6,022 nt of DNA from Treponema sp. (lineage in GTDB: Bacteria; Spirochaetota; Spirochaetia; Treponematales; Treponemataceae), in contig JAGADS010000231.1 in assembly GCA_017613485.1 (NCBI GenBank), positions 1 through 6,022 on the forward strand. The letters are read 5' to 3'. A model generated the notes under the pieces. The model saw only the letters and a list, made by a program, of their open reading frames with translations. It ran no database searches and was not told the DNA's origin. Shown here piece after piece: positions 1 to 5,526 of this stretch (positions are counted from its first letter, which is position 1; every line of letters begins with the position of its first letter). The position numbers and the translations under genes were made by a program.

Positions 1-734
1 ACGGTGAGGAAGTTCATTGGCGGTGAACCGATGAATCCTGCAACGAATTTGTTGATCGGATGGTTGTACAGATAGAGTGGTTCTCCAATCTGCTGAACGT
101 GTCCGTCTTTCATAACAACAATCTTTGTACCCATTGTCATAGCTTCGATCTGGTCGTGGGTAACATAAATCATTGTAGCCTGAAGTCTCTGGTGCAATGC
201 AGCAATTTCACCACGCATTGTAACACGGAGCTTAGCATCAAGGTTTGAAAGAGGTTCGTCAAACAAGAAGACTTTCGGGTTACGAACGATAGCGCGACCT
301 ACGGCAACACGCTGACGCTGTCCACCAGACAAAGCCTTTGGCTTACGATCCAGATACTGTGTCAAACCAAGGATTTTTGCAGCCTCATCAACACGACGCT
401 GGATCTCGCTCTTGTCCATCTTGCGGATTTTAAGACCGAAAGCCATGTTGTCATATACTGTCATATGAGGATACAAAGCATAGTTCTGGAATACCATGGC
501 GAGGTTTCTGTCCTTTGGCGGGACTTCATTCATCAGTTCACCGTCGATGTAAAGCTCACCTTCAGTGATGTCTTCCAGACCTGCGACCATGCGGAGAGTT
601 GTTGACTTACCGCATCCAGAAGGACCTACGAATACGCAGAATTCCTTGTCTTCGATAGTGATATTGGCGTTCTGAACGGCACGAACTCCACCGTCATAAA
701 CCTTACCAATACCCTTCAGTTCTACTTTTGCCAA
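1..734 (-). CDS. ugpC: UgpC/MsmK/MalK-type ABC transporter ATP-binding protein (3' end beyond window)
   Basis: This is the ATPase that powers ABC importers of sugars or glycerol-phosphate. It sits on the cytoplasmic face bound to two permease subunits, and in this family one ATPase often serves several importers. The first 244 codons are visible. Walker [10 protein letters not shown] is at residues 37-45, the Q-loop Gln at 83, signature LSGGQ at 135-139, Walker B with catalytic Glu (FLFDEP) at about 156-161, the D-loop SNLDAK follows, and the switch His is His193. All catalytic residues are intact. The C-terminal regulatory (TOBE) domain, expected from a usual length of about 360-380 residues, lies outside the window. 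The start is TTG at 734: AGGGAGG (741-747) lies 6 nt upstream and no in-frame ATG exists before residue 49. It has its own promoter. Which substrate it serves cannot be told, because no permease or binding protein is visible; the symbol denotes the family. Confidence 0.95.
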   Translation of the reverse strand, partial: MAKVELKGIGKVYDGGVRAVQNANITIEDKEFCVFVGPSGCGKSTTLRMVAGLEDITEGELYIDGELMNEVPPKDRNLAMVFQNYALYPHMTVYDNMAFGLKIRKMDKSEIQRRVDEAAKILGLTQYLDRKPKALSGGQRQRVAVGRAIVRNPKVFLFDEPLSNLDAKLRVTMRGEIAALHQRLQATMIYVTHDQIEAMTMGTKIVVMKDGHVQQIGEPLYLYNHPINKFVAGFIGSPPMNFLT

Positions 735-767
735 TTTTGGCCTCCCTAGGGGTTATATTATGATTCA

Positions 768-796
768 ATTATAAAGGCATTCTATGTATTAGTCAA
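768..796 (-). promoter_or_regulatory. Sigma-70 promoter of the ABC ATPase gene
   Basis: Read on the minus strand, a -35 box TTGACT (796-791) is followed by exactly 17 bp and a perfect -10 box TATAAT (773-768). Transcription should start near 761, giving a leader of about 26 nt that contains the AGGGAGG ribosome site. Only one base of the -35 departs from consensus, so constitutive, strong expression is expected. No operator-like repeat overlaps it. Confidence 0.85.
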
Positions 797-838
797 ATGA
801 AAAAACTTGAATTTGTTGAAATTTTTGAAAAAATATAG

Positions 839-880
839 GGCATCTCGAAAAACTCATTTTCAATGACTTTTTCGAATGCC
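839..880. repeat. Left subterminal hairpin of the palindromic element
   Basis: 839-858 pairs with 862-880 through 18 base pairs, with one bulged base (844) and one C·C mismatch (853/867), around a 3-nt loop. It contains CTCGAAAAACT, the core also found in the right-hand hairpin. It is part of the MITE-like element rather than an isolated terminator, since no T-run follows directly on either strand. Confidence 0.6.
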
Positions 881-886
881 TGTCGA

Positions 887-918
887 GTTTAAAAGCCCGA
901 AATTACGGGCTTTTAAAC
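887..918. terminator. Central perfect 13-bp hairpin, possible bidirectional terminator
   Basis: GTTTAAAAGCCCG (887-899) pairs perfectly with 906-918 around a 6-nt loop. The GC-rich core is flanked by AAAA on one side and TTTT on the other, so on either strand a stable stem is followed by a short U-run, the layout of a bidirectional intrinsic terminator. It lies at the exact centre of the MITE-like element. The tRNA transcript should already have ended at the terminator at 1003-1036, so this hairpin would be a backup or simply element structure. Confidence 0.5.
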
Positions 919-935
919 GTCGCGTTTTCAGAGTT

Positions 936-963
936 ACCTCGAAAAACTGAAGTTTTTCGAGGT
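936..963. repeat. Right subterminal hairpin of the palindromic element
   Basis: ACCTCGAAAAAC (936-947) pairs perfectly with GTTTTTCGAGGT (952-963) around a 4-nt loop. It shares the CTCGAAAAACT core with the left hairpin and overlaps the right terminal inverted repeat of the palindromic element. Confidence 0.65.
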
Positions 964-971
964 TCCCTATA

Positions 972-999
972 GATTACCGGATCTCGTCCGGCAAAGACA
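972..999 (-). repeat. REP-like 28-nt palindrome, copy 1 (degenerate)
   Basis: Read on the minus strand this is a 28-nt unit of the form TGTC + 9-nt arm + 5-nt loop + 9-nt arm + C. The arms TTTGCCGGA and TCCGGTAAT pair with one mismatch and one G·T pair. It has the same length, boundary bases and layout as the copies at 4617-4644, 4649-4676 and 5534-5561. It begins directly after the TATA that borders the MITE-like element. Confidence 0.55.
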
Positions 1000-1002
1000 A
1001 AG

Positions 1003-1036
1003 CAAAAAAAAAAAGGACCGCCATAAAGCAGTCCTT
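1003..1036 (-). terminator. Intrinsic terminator of tRNA-Leu (and any arsR read-through)
   Basis: On the minus strand AAGGAC (1036-1031) pairs with GTCCTT (1018-1013), the inner GC pair 1029-1028/1021-1020 extends the stem, and an unbroken U-run of about 11 follows (1014-1004). The stem begins one base beyond the tRNA 3' end. This is a textbook factor-independent terminator. Confidence 0.85.
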
Positions 1037-1037
1037 A

Positions 1038-1119
1038 TGCGGAGAAGCCGACTTGAACGGCCACGCCTCGCAGCACTAGCACCTCAAGCTAGCGTGTCTA
1101 CCAATTCCACCATCCCCGC
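1038..1119 (-). tRNA. tRNA-Leu (anticodon GAG)
   Basis: An 82-nt class II tRNA. The acceptor stem pairs GCGGGGA (1119-1113) with TCTCCGC (1045-1039), including one G·U pair, and the discriminator base is A, as required for leucine. The D-arm includes GGTAGACAC. The anticodon stem-loop is CTAGC-TTGAGGT-GCTAG, giving anticodon GAG, which reads CUC and CUU. A long variable arm precedes the T-arm with TTCAAGT loop. The 3' CCA is not encoded, so it must be added by the CCA-adding enzyme. It lies between arsR and the ABC ATPase gene on the same strand, with its own promoter and terminator. Confidence 0.97.
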
Positions 1120-1130
1120 AAGTGATATAG

Positions 1131-1159
1131 ATTATATGTAGTTTTAAAAAGAATGTCAA
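1131..1159 (-). promoter_or_regulatory. Perfect consensus sigma-70 promoter of tRNA-Leu
   Basis: On the minus strand TTGACA (1159-1154), exactly 17 bp, then TATAAT (1136-1131): all twelve hexamer positions match consensus with optimal spacing. The predicted start near 1124 leaves a leader of only about 5 nt before the mature tRNA 5' end. The -35 box lies just 4 bp past the arsR stop codon. Confidence 0.9.
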
Positions 1160-1163
1160 TAGG

Positions 1164-1514
1164 TCAATTCAAAAGCTCATCATCCTGCACTTTTTTAAGT
1201 ATACTCTCCATCGCGGAAATCAGGGATGAGACTGTCTTGAATTTTTCGCTCAGGTTCAGCTGATAAAAAATCTGTGTGCCGACTTTTTTTGGTTTTATAA
1301 GGCCAGAATCCTTTAGAACTTTAAGATGATGTGAAATAGCCGGACGTGAAAGCCTTGATTTTGCGGACAAATTGGAAACGTTTATCCCCTCTTTTCCTGC
1401 CTCTGCAATGTCCATAATCAATTTCTGCCTGTATTCATCACTCATCGCAATGAAAAAAGGAACACAAGCGTTGAATGTCTTAAGTGTCTTCTTGATTTCT
1501 TCCCTGTCTATCAT
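1164..1514 (-). CDS. ArsR-family winged helix-turn-helix transcriptional regulator
   Basis: A 116-residue DNA-binding protein, typical ArsR/SmtB length, expected to act as a dimeric repressor released by a ligand. The N-terminal helices span about 5-40, the helix-turn-helix covers about 46-69 with recognition helix SRPAISHHLKVLK (56-68), and the beta-wing is at about 73-86 (KPKKVGTQIFYQL). A C-terminal dimerisation helix spans 91-110. The classical metal motif ELCVCDL is absent: the equivalent stretch is NVSNLSAK, and the only cysteine is Cys17. Classical alpha3-type metal or arsenic sensing is therefore unlikely. The start is ATG 1514, with AGAAGGAG (1521-1528) 6 nt upstream. It is divergent from the RND transporter, so it probably controls that operon and itself through the TTAA arrays between them. 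No terminator follows before the tRNA gene. Confidence 0.93.
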   Translation of the reverse strand: MIDREEIKKTLKTFNACVPFFIAMSDEYRQKLIMDIAEAGKEGINVSNLSAKSRLSRPAISHHLKVLKDSGLIKPKKVGTQIFYQLNLSEKFKTVSSLISAMESILKKVQDDELLN

Positions 1515-1532
1515 AGGCCACTCCTTCTATTA

Positions 1533-1561
1533 AGAATAAAAGAAGAAATCAGTATTGTCAA
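1533..1561 (-). promoter_or_regulatory. Sigma-70 promoter of the ArsR-family regulator gene
   Basis: On the minus strand a perfect -35 TTGACA (1561-1556), 17-bp spacer and -10 TATTCT (1538-1533). The start would fall near 1526, so the transcript would begin inside or at the edge of the ribosome site AGAAGGAG (1528-1521), a very short leader of about 12 nt. Its -35 box faces that of the divergent transporter promoter across 44 bp. Confidence 0.75.
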
Positions 1562-1565
1562 GTTC

Positions 1566-1597
1566 GATTAAATGTTTAAAAAATTAAAAATTTAATC
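1566..1597. promoter_or_regulatory. TTAA array 1: four cores at 8-bp spacing, candidate operator or UP element
   Basis: TTAA occurs at 1568, 1576, 1584 and 1592, exactly every 8 bp, in a 32-bp block bounded by a perfect inverted repeat GATTAAAT (1566-1573) / ATTTAATC (1590-1597). The block fills the middle of the 44 bp between the two divergent -35 boxes. Inference: binding site of the adjacent ArsR-family regulator. Alternatively, its A/T-rich composition upstream of both -35 boxes may serve as an UP element. Confidence 0.5.
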
Positions 1598-1605
1598 AAA
1601 AAGTA

Positions 1606-1634
1606 TTGACTTTAAATCCCGGCATGATTATATT
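1606..1634 (+). promoter_or_regulatory. Sigma-70 promoter of the RND-LolA-like-barrel operon
   Basis: TTGACT (1606-1611), 17-bp spacer, TATATT (1629-1634): optimal spacing with one -35 and one -10 mismatch. Transcription should start near 1641, leaving a leader of about 79 nt before the ATG at 1720. That leader contains the second TTAA array, so a repressor bound there would sit just downstream of the polymerase. Confidence 0.8.
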
Positions 1635-1654
1635 ACTGACTATACGGTTCGTTC

Positions 1655-1686
1655 GTTTAAGTTGTTAAACCATTAACCTGTTAAAC
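1655..1686. promoter_or_regulatory. TTAA array 2: four cores at 8-bp spacing, candidate operator in the leader
   Basis: TTAA occurs at 1657, 1665, 1673 and 1681, again exactly every 8 bp over 32 bp. Overlapping palindromes result: GTTTAA-N4-TTAAAC (1655-1670), GTTAA-N4-TTAAC (1664-1677) and TTAAC-N2-GTTAA (1673-1684). It lies at about +15 to +46 relative to the predicted start, a position where a bound repressor blocks initiation or early elongation. The same period and unit number as array 1 support a common binding protein, most simply the divergent ArsR-family regulator. Confidence 0.55.
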
Positions 1687-1719
1687 AATACGACCAAATT
1701 GAATTACTGGAGTGTCATA

Positions 1720-4617
1720 ATGAAAGCAACAAGAGTGTTTTTCAAAAAGCCGTGGCTGATTATCACTGTATGCGTGGCAGTCACTGGTGTTCTTGGATTT
1801 TTCATCAAGGATCTGCAGATTGACAACTCAATCCGCCAGTTTCTTCCTCAGAAGGATGCCTCTTATACCCGCCTTTCTGAGACGGAAGAGCAGTTCGGAA
1901 GCATGATGGTTATCGGCGTAAGCATGGAGGCAAAAGACGGTACAATTCTTACCCCTGAGTACATTGATGTAATACGGAAGATTACAGACCGTGCCTTGGA
2001 TTCAGAGGGTGTCTCTGACGTTGATTCGCTTACCCACATTGATTATGTATGTGAGTCTGACGGTGCCATTTCTGCAAGTCAGCTTATTCCTGACTCCTAC
2101 ACAGGAAGTGAGGCCGATATCGCTCAGCTTAAAGACCGCCTTAACGAATGGGAAGCGATGTACAACCGTGTCATTGTAAATGATGACATGACAGGCACAC
2201 AGCTTCAGGTAACGCTTGCACCATACAACCGTGACAGGGAAATTGAACGCGCTGCATCACTTGGAACAAAGAAAATCCGCTCAGAGGCTGAGGAAGAGGA
2301 AGATGTTCTTAATGCCGTTACAGCTATTGTAAACGAGGAGACTGAAGGCCACAACCTTGACGTTAAGATTTACGGTAACCCTGTCGTCATGCAGAACTCA
2401 CGTGTTTTCATGCTCTCTGACCTTATGAGGCTTATTCCGCTGGTAATTGTCGTTGTACTTCTATCATTGTACTTTAGCTTCAAGACGGCGGACGGTACCC
2501 TGCTTCCTCTGATTACTGTCATAATGTCAACTACATGGACAATGGGACTCATGGCTCTCTTTAACGTGACATTCACTCTTGTCTCAAGCGTAATCCCTGT
2601 GGCATTGATTGCAGTCGGTTCCGCGTATGGAATCCATGTACTTACACATTACTATGTCGCACTTGACATGACCGAGGGAGAACTTACAAAGGAAAAATAT
2701 ACGGATGCTGTTTTCAACGGGCTTCATGAAGTGATGGGTGCTGTTCTTCTTGCAGGAATCACAACAGTAATAGGTTTCATTTCCCTGATTTCAAGTCCTA
2801 TTGCCCCACTCCACAGTTTTGCCGTGTTCACTGCCATTGGTGTCACAATCTCCCTTCTTCTTGCAATAGTCTTCATACCGGCAATTCTTCTTCTAAAGGA
2901 TTACAGGAAAGTTCAGGACAGGCAAAGCAGAAAATTCAACCTAAGTGAAAAGCTTGCTGAAAAAATCAAGAGGGCTGCTAAACTCCGTGGCGGGAAAAGT
3001 GCAGAGGAAGCACAAGGGGAAACTCTTTACAAGATTTATCATTTCTTCTGCGGCTCAAAACCAAGACTCTACATTTCTATCATTGCAATGGTATCTCTGT
3101 CAGTTCTGGGTCTCCGCCTTCTTAAAATTGACACGGCTCTTGTGAATTACTTTCCAGAAGACTGTGACATGAGGCAGGACATAAATTATATTGACAGACA
3201 GTTTGCCGGAACCAACAGCCTTTACCTCAACGTAAAGGGTCCTGAGAAAGGTTCTCTTACAAACCCGGAAATCCTGAAAGCAGTTGATGACATGCAGGAA
3301 TATCTTGAGGAGGAATATCCTGACATCGGAAAAATAGTTTCCTTTACGGAATTCATAAAAAGAATCAACCAGGTGTGGCATGTACCTGTAACTGATGTTG
3401 CGGTAGATGCATTTGATGCCAGCACAGTTGATTTCGGTGGATTTGATGATTTTGGAAGCGATACATTTGGTGAAGAGAGTTTTGAGAGTGACACATTTGG
3501 TGAAGAGAGTTTTGAGAGTGACACATTCGCAAGCGATACATTCTCAGATGACACATTCGCAAGTGATACTTTTGCAGAAAACACTTTTGACAGCGACACA
3601 TTTGCAAGCGATACATTTGCAGAGGAAGAAACATCAGGATTTGATGCCTCAGGCTGGAACGATCCTAACACAGCCTATGCAGAGGCTCTTGAGCAGCAGC
3701 CTACACTGAAAGACGTAATCAGCATGATAAACAGGGCTTATGTTGCAGCAGGAGGAAAAACAGCCAGCGTCGAGGATATCGTGGATGAACTTCAGAAACA
3801 GGTGAACTACAACGGTACAGCTTACTATGAGATTCCATACGATGCATCAAAGTATCCGGTTGCAAGCCGCGAGGAACTCTCTGGTGTCGTTCAGGGTTAC
3901 CTCACATTGCTTTCTGGCTCCCTTGACCGCTTTGTTGATGACGACATGAACCCCAGCGTAATGAGGATTACTGTTCAGCTCAGGAACCATTCAACACAGA
4001 CAACAGGAGACATTATCGCCGCCGCAGAGAAATATGCAGAGAACCACTTCCCGGCAGGATACACACTTGAGGCGACAGGTACAGCAGAAATGGAATACAC
4101 GATGACAAAGATGATTGTCTCAAGTCAGCTTACAAGCCTTGTAATCTCACTTCTCTGTGTGTTCATAATAATCGCCGTTGCATTCAGGAGCGGATGGGCA
4201 GGACTTCTTGGTGCAGTACCTCTTGCACTGGCAATCATACTGAACTACATGATCATGGGATTTGCAGGAATCAATCTTGACCTTGTTACCAGCATCATTG
4301 CATCTGTGGCTGTCGGTGTTGGAATAGACTATACAATTCACTTCCTGAGTACATACAAAGAGGAACGTGCAAAGAGTGATGACCTTGATGAGGTTACAAG
4401 GATGACATTCAGGAAAAGCGGACACGGTATTGTGACAAATGCAATAGCAGTAGGATTCGGTTTCCTGGTGCTCTGCTTCTCCAAGTTCGTTGTCCTCCGC
4501 TATATCGGTATTCTGGTTGCACTCGTCATGTTCACGTCAAGCTTCCTTGCCATGACAGTAATACCAGGCTTCCTGAATATGTATGAGCCAAGGTTCATCA
4601 GCAAGCAGAAAAAATAG
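1720..4617 (+). CDS. RND-superfamily (MMPL-type) transporter with acidic Phe-repeat insert
   Basis: A 965-residue inner-membrane protein with the two-fold RND plan. TM1 is at about 12-29, periplasmic domain 1 at 30-235, TM2-6 at about 236-254, 261-281, 285-313, 340-358 and 367-392, and a basic cytoplasmic linker at 393-447. TM7 is at 450-467, periplasmic domain 2 at 468-803, and TM8-12 at about 804-822, 826-847, 852-876, 905-922 and 929-954. The TM10 motif GVGIDYTIH carries Asp870, the expected proton-relay residue. The matching TM4 motif GSAYGIH has Ala302 there. Domain 2 contains an unusual acidic repeat (578-633). MMPL-type RND proteins export lipids or other hydrophobic molecules using the proton gradient; the substrate here is unknown. 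The start ATG 1720 is preferred because GGAG (1709-1712) lies 7 nt upstream. An in-frame TTG at 1699 lacks a ribosome site. It heads an operon with a LolA-like protein and a probable barrel, and no periplasmic adaptor (MFP) gene follows it. Confidence 0.94.
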   Translation: MKATRVFFKKPWLIITVCVAVTGVLGFFIKDLQIDNSIRQFLPQKDASYTRLSETEEQFGSMMVIGVSMEAKDGTILTPEYIDVIRKITDRALDSEGVSDVDSLTHIDYVCESDGAISASQLIPDSYTGSEADIAQLKDRLNEWEAMYNRVIVNDDMTGTQLQVTLAPYNRDREIERAASLGTKKIRSEAEEEEDVLNAVTAIVNEETEGHNLDVKIYGNPVVMQNSRVFMLSDLMRLIPLVIVVVLLSLYFSFKTADGTLLPLITVIMSTTWTMGLMALFNVTFTLVSSVIPVALIAVGSAYGIHVLTHYYVALDMTEGELTKEKYTDAVFNGLHEVMGAVLLAGITTVIGFISLISSPIAPLHSFAVFTAIGVTISLLLAIVFIPAILLLKDYRKVQDRQSRKFNLSEKLAEKIKRAAKLRGGKSAEEAQGETLYKIYHFFCGSKPRLYISIIAMVSLSVLGLRLLKIDTALVNYFPEDCDMRQDINYIDRQFAGTNSLYLNVKGPEKGSLTNPEILKAVDDMQEYLEEEYPDIGKIVSFTEFIKRINQVWHVPVTDVAVDAFDASTVDFGGFDDFGSDTFGEESFESDTFGEESFESDTFASDTFSDDTFASDTFAENTFDSDTFASDTFAEEETSGFDASGWNDPNTAYAEALEQQPTLKDVISMINRAYVAAGGKTASVEDIVDELQKQVNYNGTAYYEIPYDASKYPVASREELSGVVQGYLTLLSGSLDRFVDDDMNPSVMRITVQLRNHSTQTTGDIIAAAEKYAENHFPAGYTLEATGTAEMEYTMTKMIVSSQLTSLVISLLCVFIIIAVAFRSGWAGLLGAVPLALAIILNYMIMGFAGINLDLVTSIIASVAVGVGIDYTIHFLSTYKEERAKSDDLDEVTRMTFRKSGHGIVTNAIAVGFGFLVLCFSKFVVLRYIGILVALVMFTSSFLAMTVIPGFLNMYEPRFISKQKK
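3451..3618 (+). repeat. 15-bp-period coding repeat: twelve Phe at exact five-residue spacing
   Basis: Inside periplasmic domain 2 of the transporter, Phe occurs at 578, 583, 588, 593, 598, 603, 608, 613, 618, 623, 628 and 633. The usual unit is [D/E/N]-[T/S]-F-[A/G/S/E/D]-[S/E/D], most often DTFAS. At DNA level a perfect 30-bp tandem duplication occupies 3463-3492 and 3493-3522, so part of the array grew recently. The stretch is strongly acidic, with no Lys or Arg between 555 and 670. It does not fit the classic A(D/N)LXX pentapeptide fold, whose i-2 position needs a small residue. Confidence 0.9.
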
Positions 4618-4644
4618 ATTGTCGGATTTAGTCCGACAATGACA
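4617..4644 (-). repeat. REP-like 28-nt palindrome, copy 2
   Basis: ATTGTCGGA (4618-4626) pairs perfectly with TCCGACAAT (4632-4640) around a 5-nt loop. Read on the minus strand the unit starts TGTC. Its last base coincides with the final G of the transporter's TAG stop. It faces copy 3 head to head with a 4-bp gap. No U-run follows, so it is not an obvious terminator. In the mRNA it would form a stable 3' hairpin between the first and second cistrons. Confidence 0.75.
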
Positions 4645-4648
4645 TGAT

Positions 4649-4676
4649 TGTCATTCGCGGGCAAGACCCGGGAATC
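4649..4676 (+). repeat. REP-like 28-nt palindrome, copy 3
   Basis: After TGTC, ATTCGCGGG (4653-4661) pairs with CCCGGGAAT (4667-4675), with one G·G mismatch, around loop CAAGA. It is inverted relative to copy 2, giving a head-to-head pair like the BIME arrangement of enterobacterial REPs. The pair nearly fills the gap upstream of the LolA-like gene's ribosome site. Confidence 0.75.
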
Positions 4677-4708
4677 CATAAATAAATAAACATTTTAAGG
4701 AGATACTT

Positions 4709-5500
4709 ATGAAAAGAACAAACAAAATCACAATGGTCGTTGCAGCACTCGCTGTTTTAGGTGGAATCGCTTTTGCAGATGCAAAGGGTGATGAGATTAT
4801 GACAAAGGTAGCCGATTTCAAGAAGCCGGCATATTCAGTAACTGATGTCTACATGATTCTTACAGACAAGAACGGAACCCAGGACTCAAACGGATTCCGT
4901 GAGTATGGAAAGGTTGAGGGTGACAAGACCTTTATCGTAATGGACTTCAAGACCGGAACAAACAAGGGCACACGCTTCCTTCAGATAACAAACAAGAACG
5001 GACCTGATGAAAAGCACATATTCCTTCCTGCACTCAAATCAGTGCGCCGTGTAAATTCAAGCGAAGGCTCAAAGGCATTCATGGGATCAGATGCAACCTA
5101 CGATGATCTTACTACACGTAATGTCTCTGAGGATGAGCATCAGTATCTTCGTGACGAGCAGAAAAAAGTAGAGAGCGGAAAAACCTATGACTGCTACGTA
5201 ATCAAGGAGATTCCGATTGACAAGAAAGGAACACAGTACAGCTACCGCATGGTATGGGTTGACAAAAAGACAATGTACCCGATTCACACAGAGATGTACG
5301 ACAAAAACAACAAGCTTGTTAAAGTGCTTGAGGTTCTGGACATTCAGAAAATCCAGGGATACGACATGCCGATGGAAAACAAGCTCACAAATGTTCAGAC
5401 AGGACACAGCACAACACTCAAGATTGCAAAGGTAGTTGCACTTGACACAGAGATTCCTGCCAGATACTTCACACAGAACTTCCTGACAACAGGAAAATAA
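4709..5500 (+). CDS. Exported LolA-like protein (outer membrane lipoprotein-sorting protein family)
   Basis: A 263-residue protein with a Sec signal peptide: basic MKRTNK, a hydrophobic stretch at 8-21, and cleavage probably after Ala23 (AFA) or Ala25. There is no lipobox Cys, so it should be soluble in the periplasm. The mature part resembles the LolA-like family often encoded beside MMPL transporters. The tell-tale segment is SVRRVNSSEGSKAFMGSD (111-128), followed by TYDDL, within an otherwise beta-rich sequence. LolA and LolB folds are half-barrels that shield lipids, so a carrier role between transporter and outer membrane is inferred, not shown. The start ATG 4709 has AAGGAG (4697-4702) 6 nt upstream. 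It lies 91 bp behind the transporter and 88 bp ahead of the barrel gene, with no clear internal promoter, so co-transcription is likely. The only mature cysteine falls in the segment KTYDCYVIK. Confidence 0.88.
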   Translation: MKRTNKITMVVAALAVLGGIAFADAKGDEIMTKVADFKKPAYSVTDVYMILTDKNGTQDSNGFREYGKVEGDKTFIVMDFKTGTNKGTRFLQITNKNGPDEKHIFLPALKSVRRVNSSEGSKAFMGSDATYDDLTTRNVSEDEHQYLRDEQKKVESGKTYDCYVIKEIPIDKKGTQYSYRMVWVDKKTMYPIHTEMYDKNNKLVKVLEVLDIQKIQGYDMPMENKLTNVQTGHSTTLKIAKVVALDTEIPARYFTQNFLTTGK

Positions 5501-5508
5501 ACATACCG

Positions 5509-5526
5509 TGTCATTGCCTGGTAATT
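5509..5526 (+). repeat. Truncated REP-like copy
   Basis: TGTCATTGCCTGG (5509-5521) matches the first half of the REP-like unit and is followed by TAAT from its end, with the loop and most of the second arm missing. GTGTCATTGC recurs at 5508-5517 and 5533-5542, so it lies directly upstream of a full copy in the same orientation. Confidence 0.45.

Larger units (their letters stand above)
838..967. mobile_element. 130-bp palindromic MITE-like element with 17-bp terminal inverted repeats
   Basis: The left end GGGCATCTCGAAAAACT (838-854) and the reverse complement of the right end (951-967, GGGAACCTCGAAAAACT) match at 15 of 17 bases. Both ends abut TATA (834-837 and 968-971), compatible with a TA target duplication like that of IS630/Tc1-type transposases. 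The two arms are each exactly 62 bp (838-899 and 906-967) around a 6-bp centre, and their innermost 13 bp are perfectly complementary. Each end is also locally self-complementary. There is no coding capacity. It is best read as a non-autonomous miniature element or a dispersed palindromic repeat. Whether it is multicopy in the genome cannot be seen here. Confidence 0.6.

Noticed and set aside
60..248. Plus-strand 62-codon frame
   Set aside because: It lies opposite the conserved second half of the ABC ATPase nucleotide-binding domain and has no ribosome site.
797..833. A/T-rich stretch between the ABC promoter and the palindromic element
   Set aside because: Nothing beyond a possible UP-element effect on the adjacent promoter can be supported.
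1566..1686. CRISPR or other spacer array
   Set aside because: Units are only 8 bp with a 4-bp core and no repeat-spacer structure; the position fits operators.
1699..1719. TTG at 1699 as transporter start, adding seven residues
   Set aside because: No ribosome site precedes it, whereas ATG 1720 has GGAG 7 nt upstream and begins with the basic residues expected just before TM1.
3451..3618. Classic pentapeptide-repeat (Rfr beta-helix) domain
   Set aside because: The period fits, but the i-2 position is Asp/Glu/Asn instead of Ala, which would place charges inside the helix; Phe at i alone is not enough.
3222..3709. Long open frames on both strands across the Phe-repeat region
   Set aside because: A 15-bp period keeps all frames open when one is; their products are low-complexity shadows (repeating ANVSL or HSQ-type peptides) with no ribosome site.
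4617..4676. Intrinsic terminator after the transporter
   Set aside because: Stems are good but no U-run follows either hairpin, and the next gene is close with no promoter of its own.
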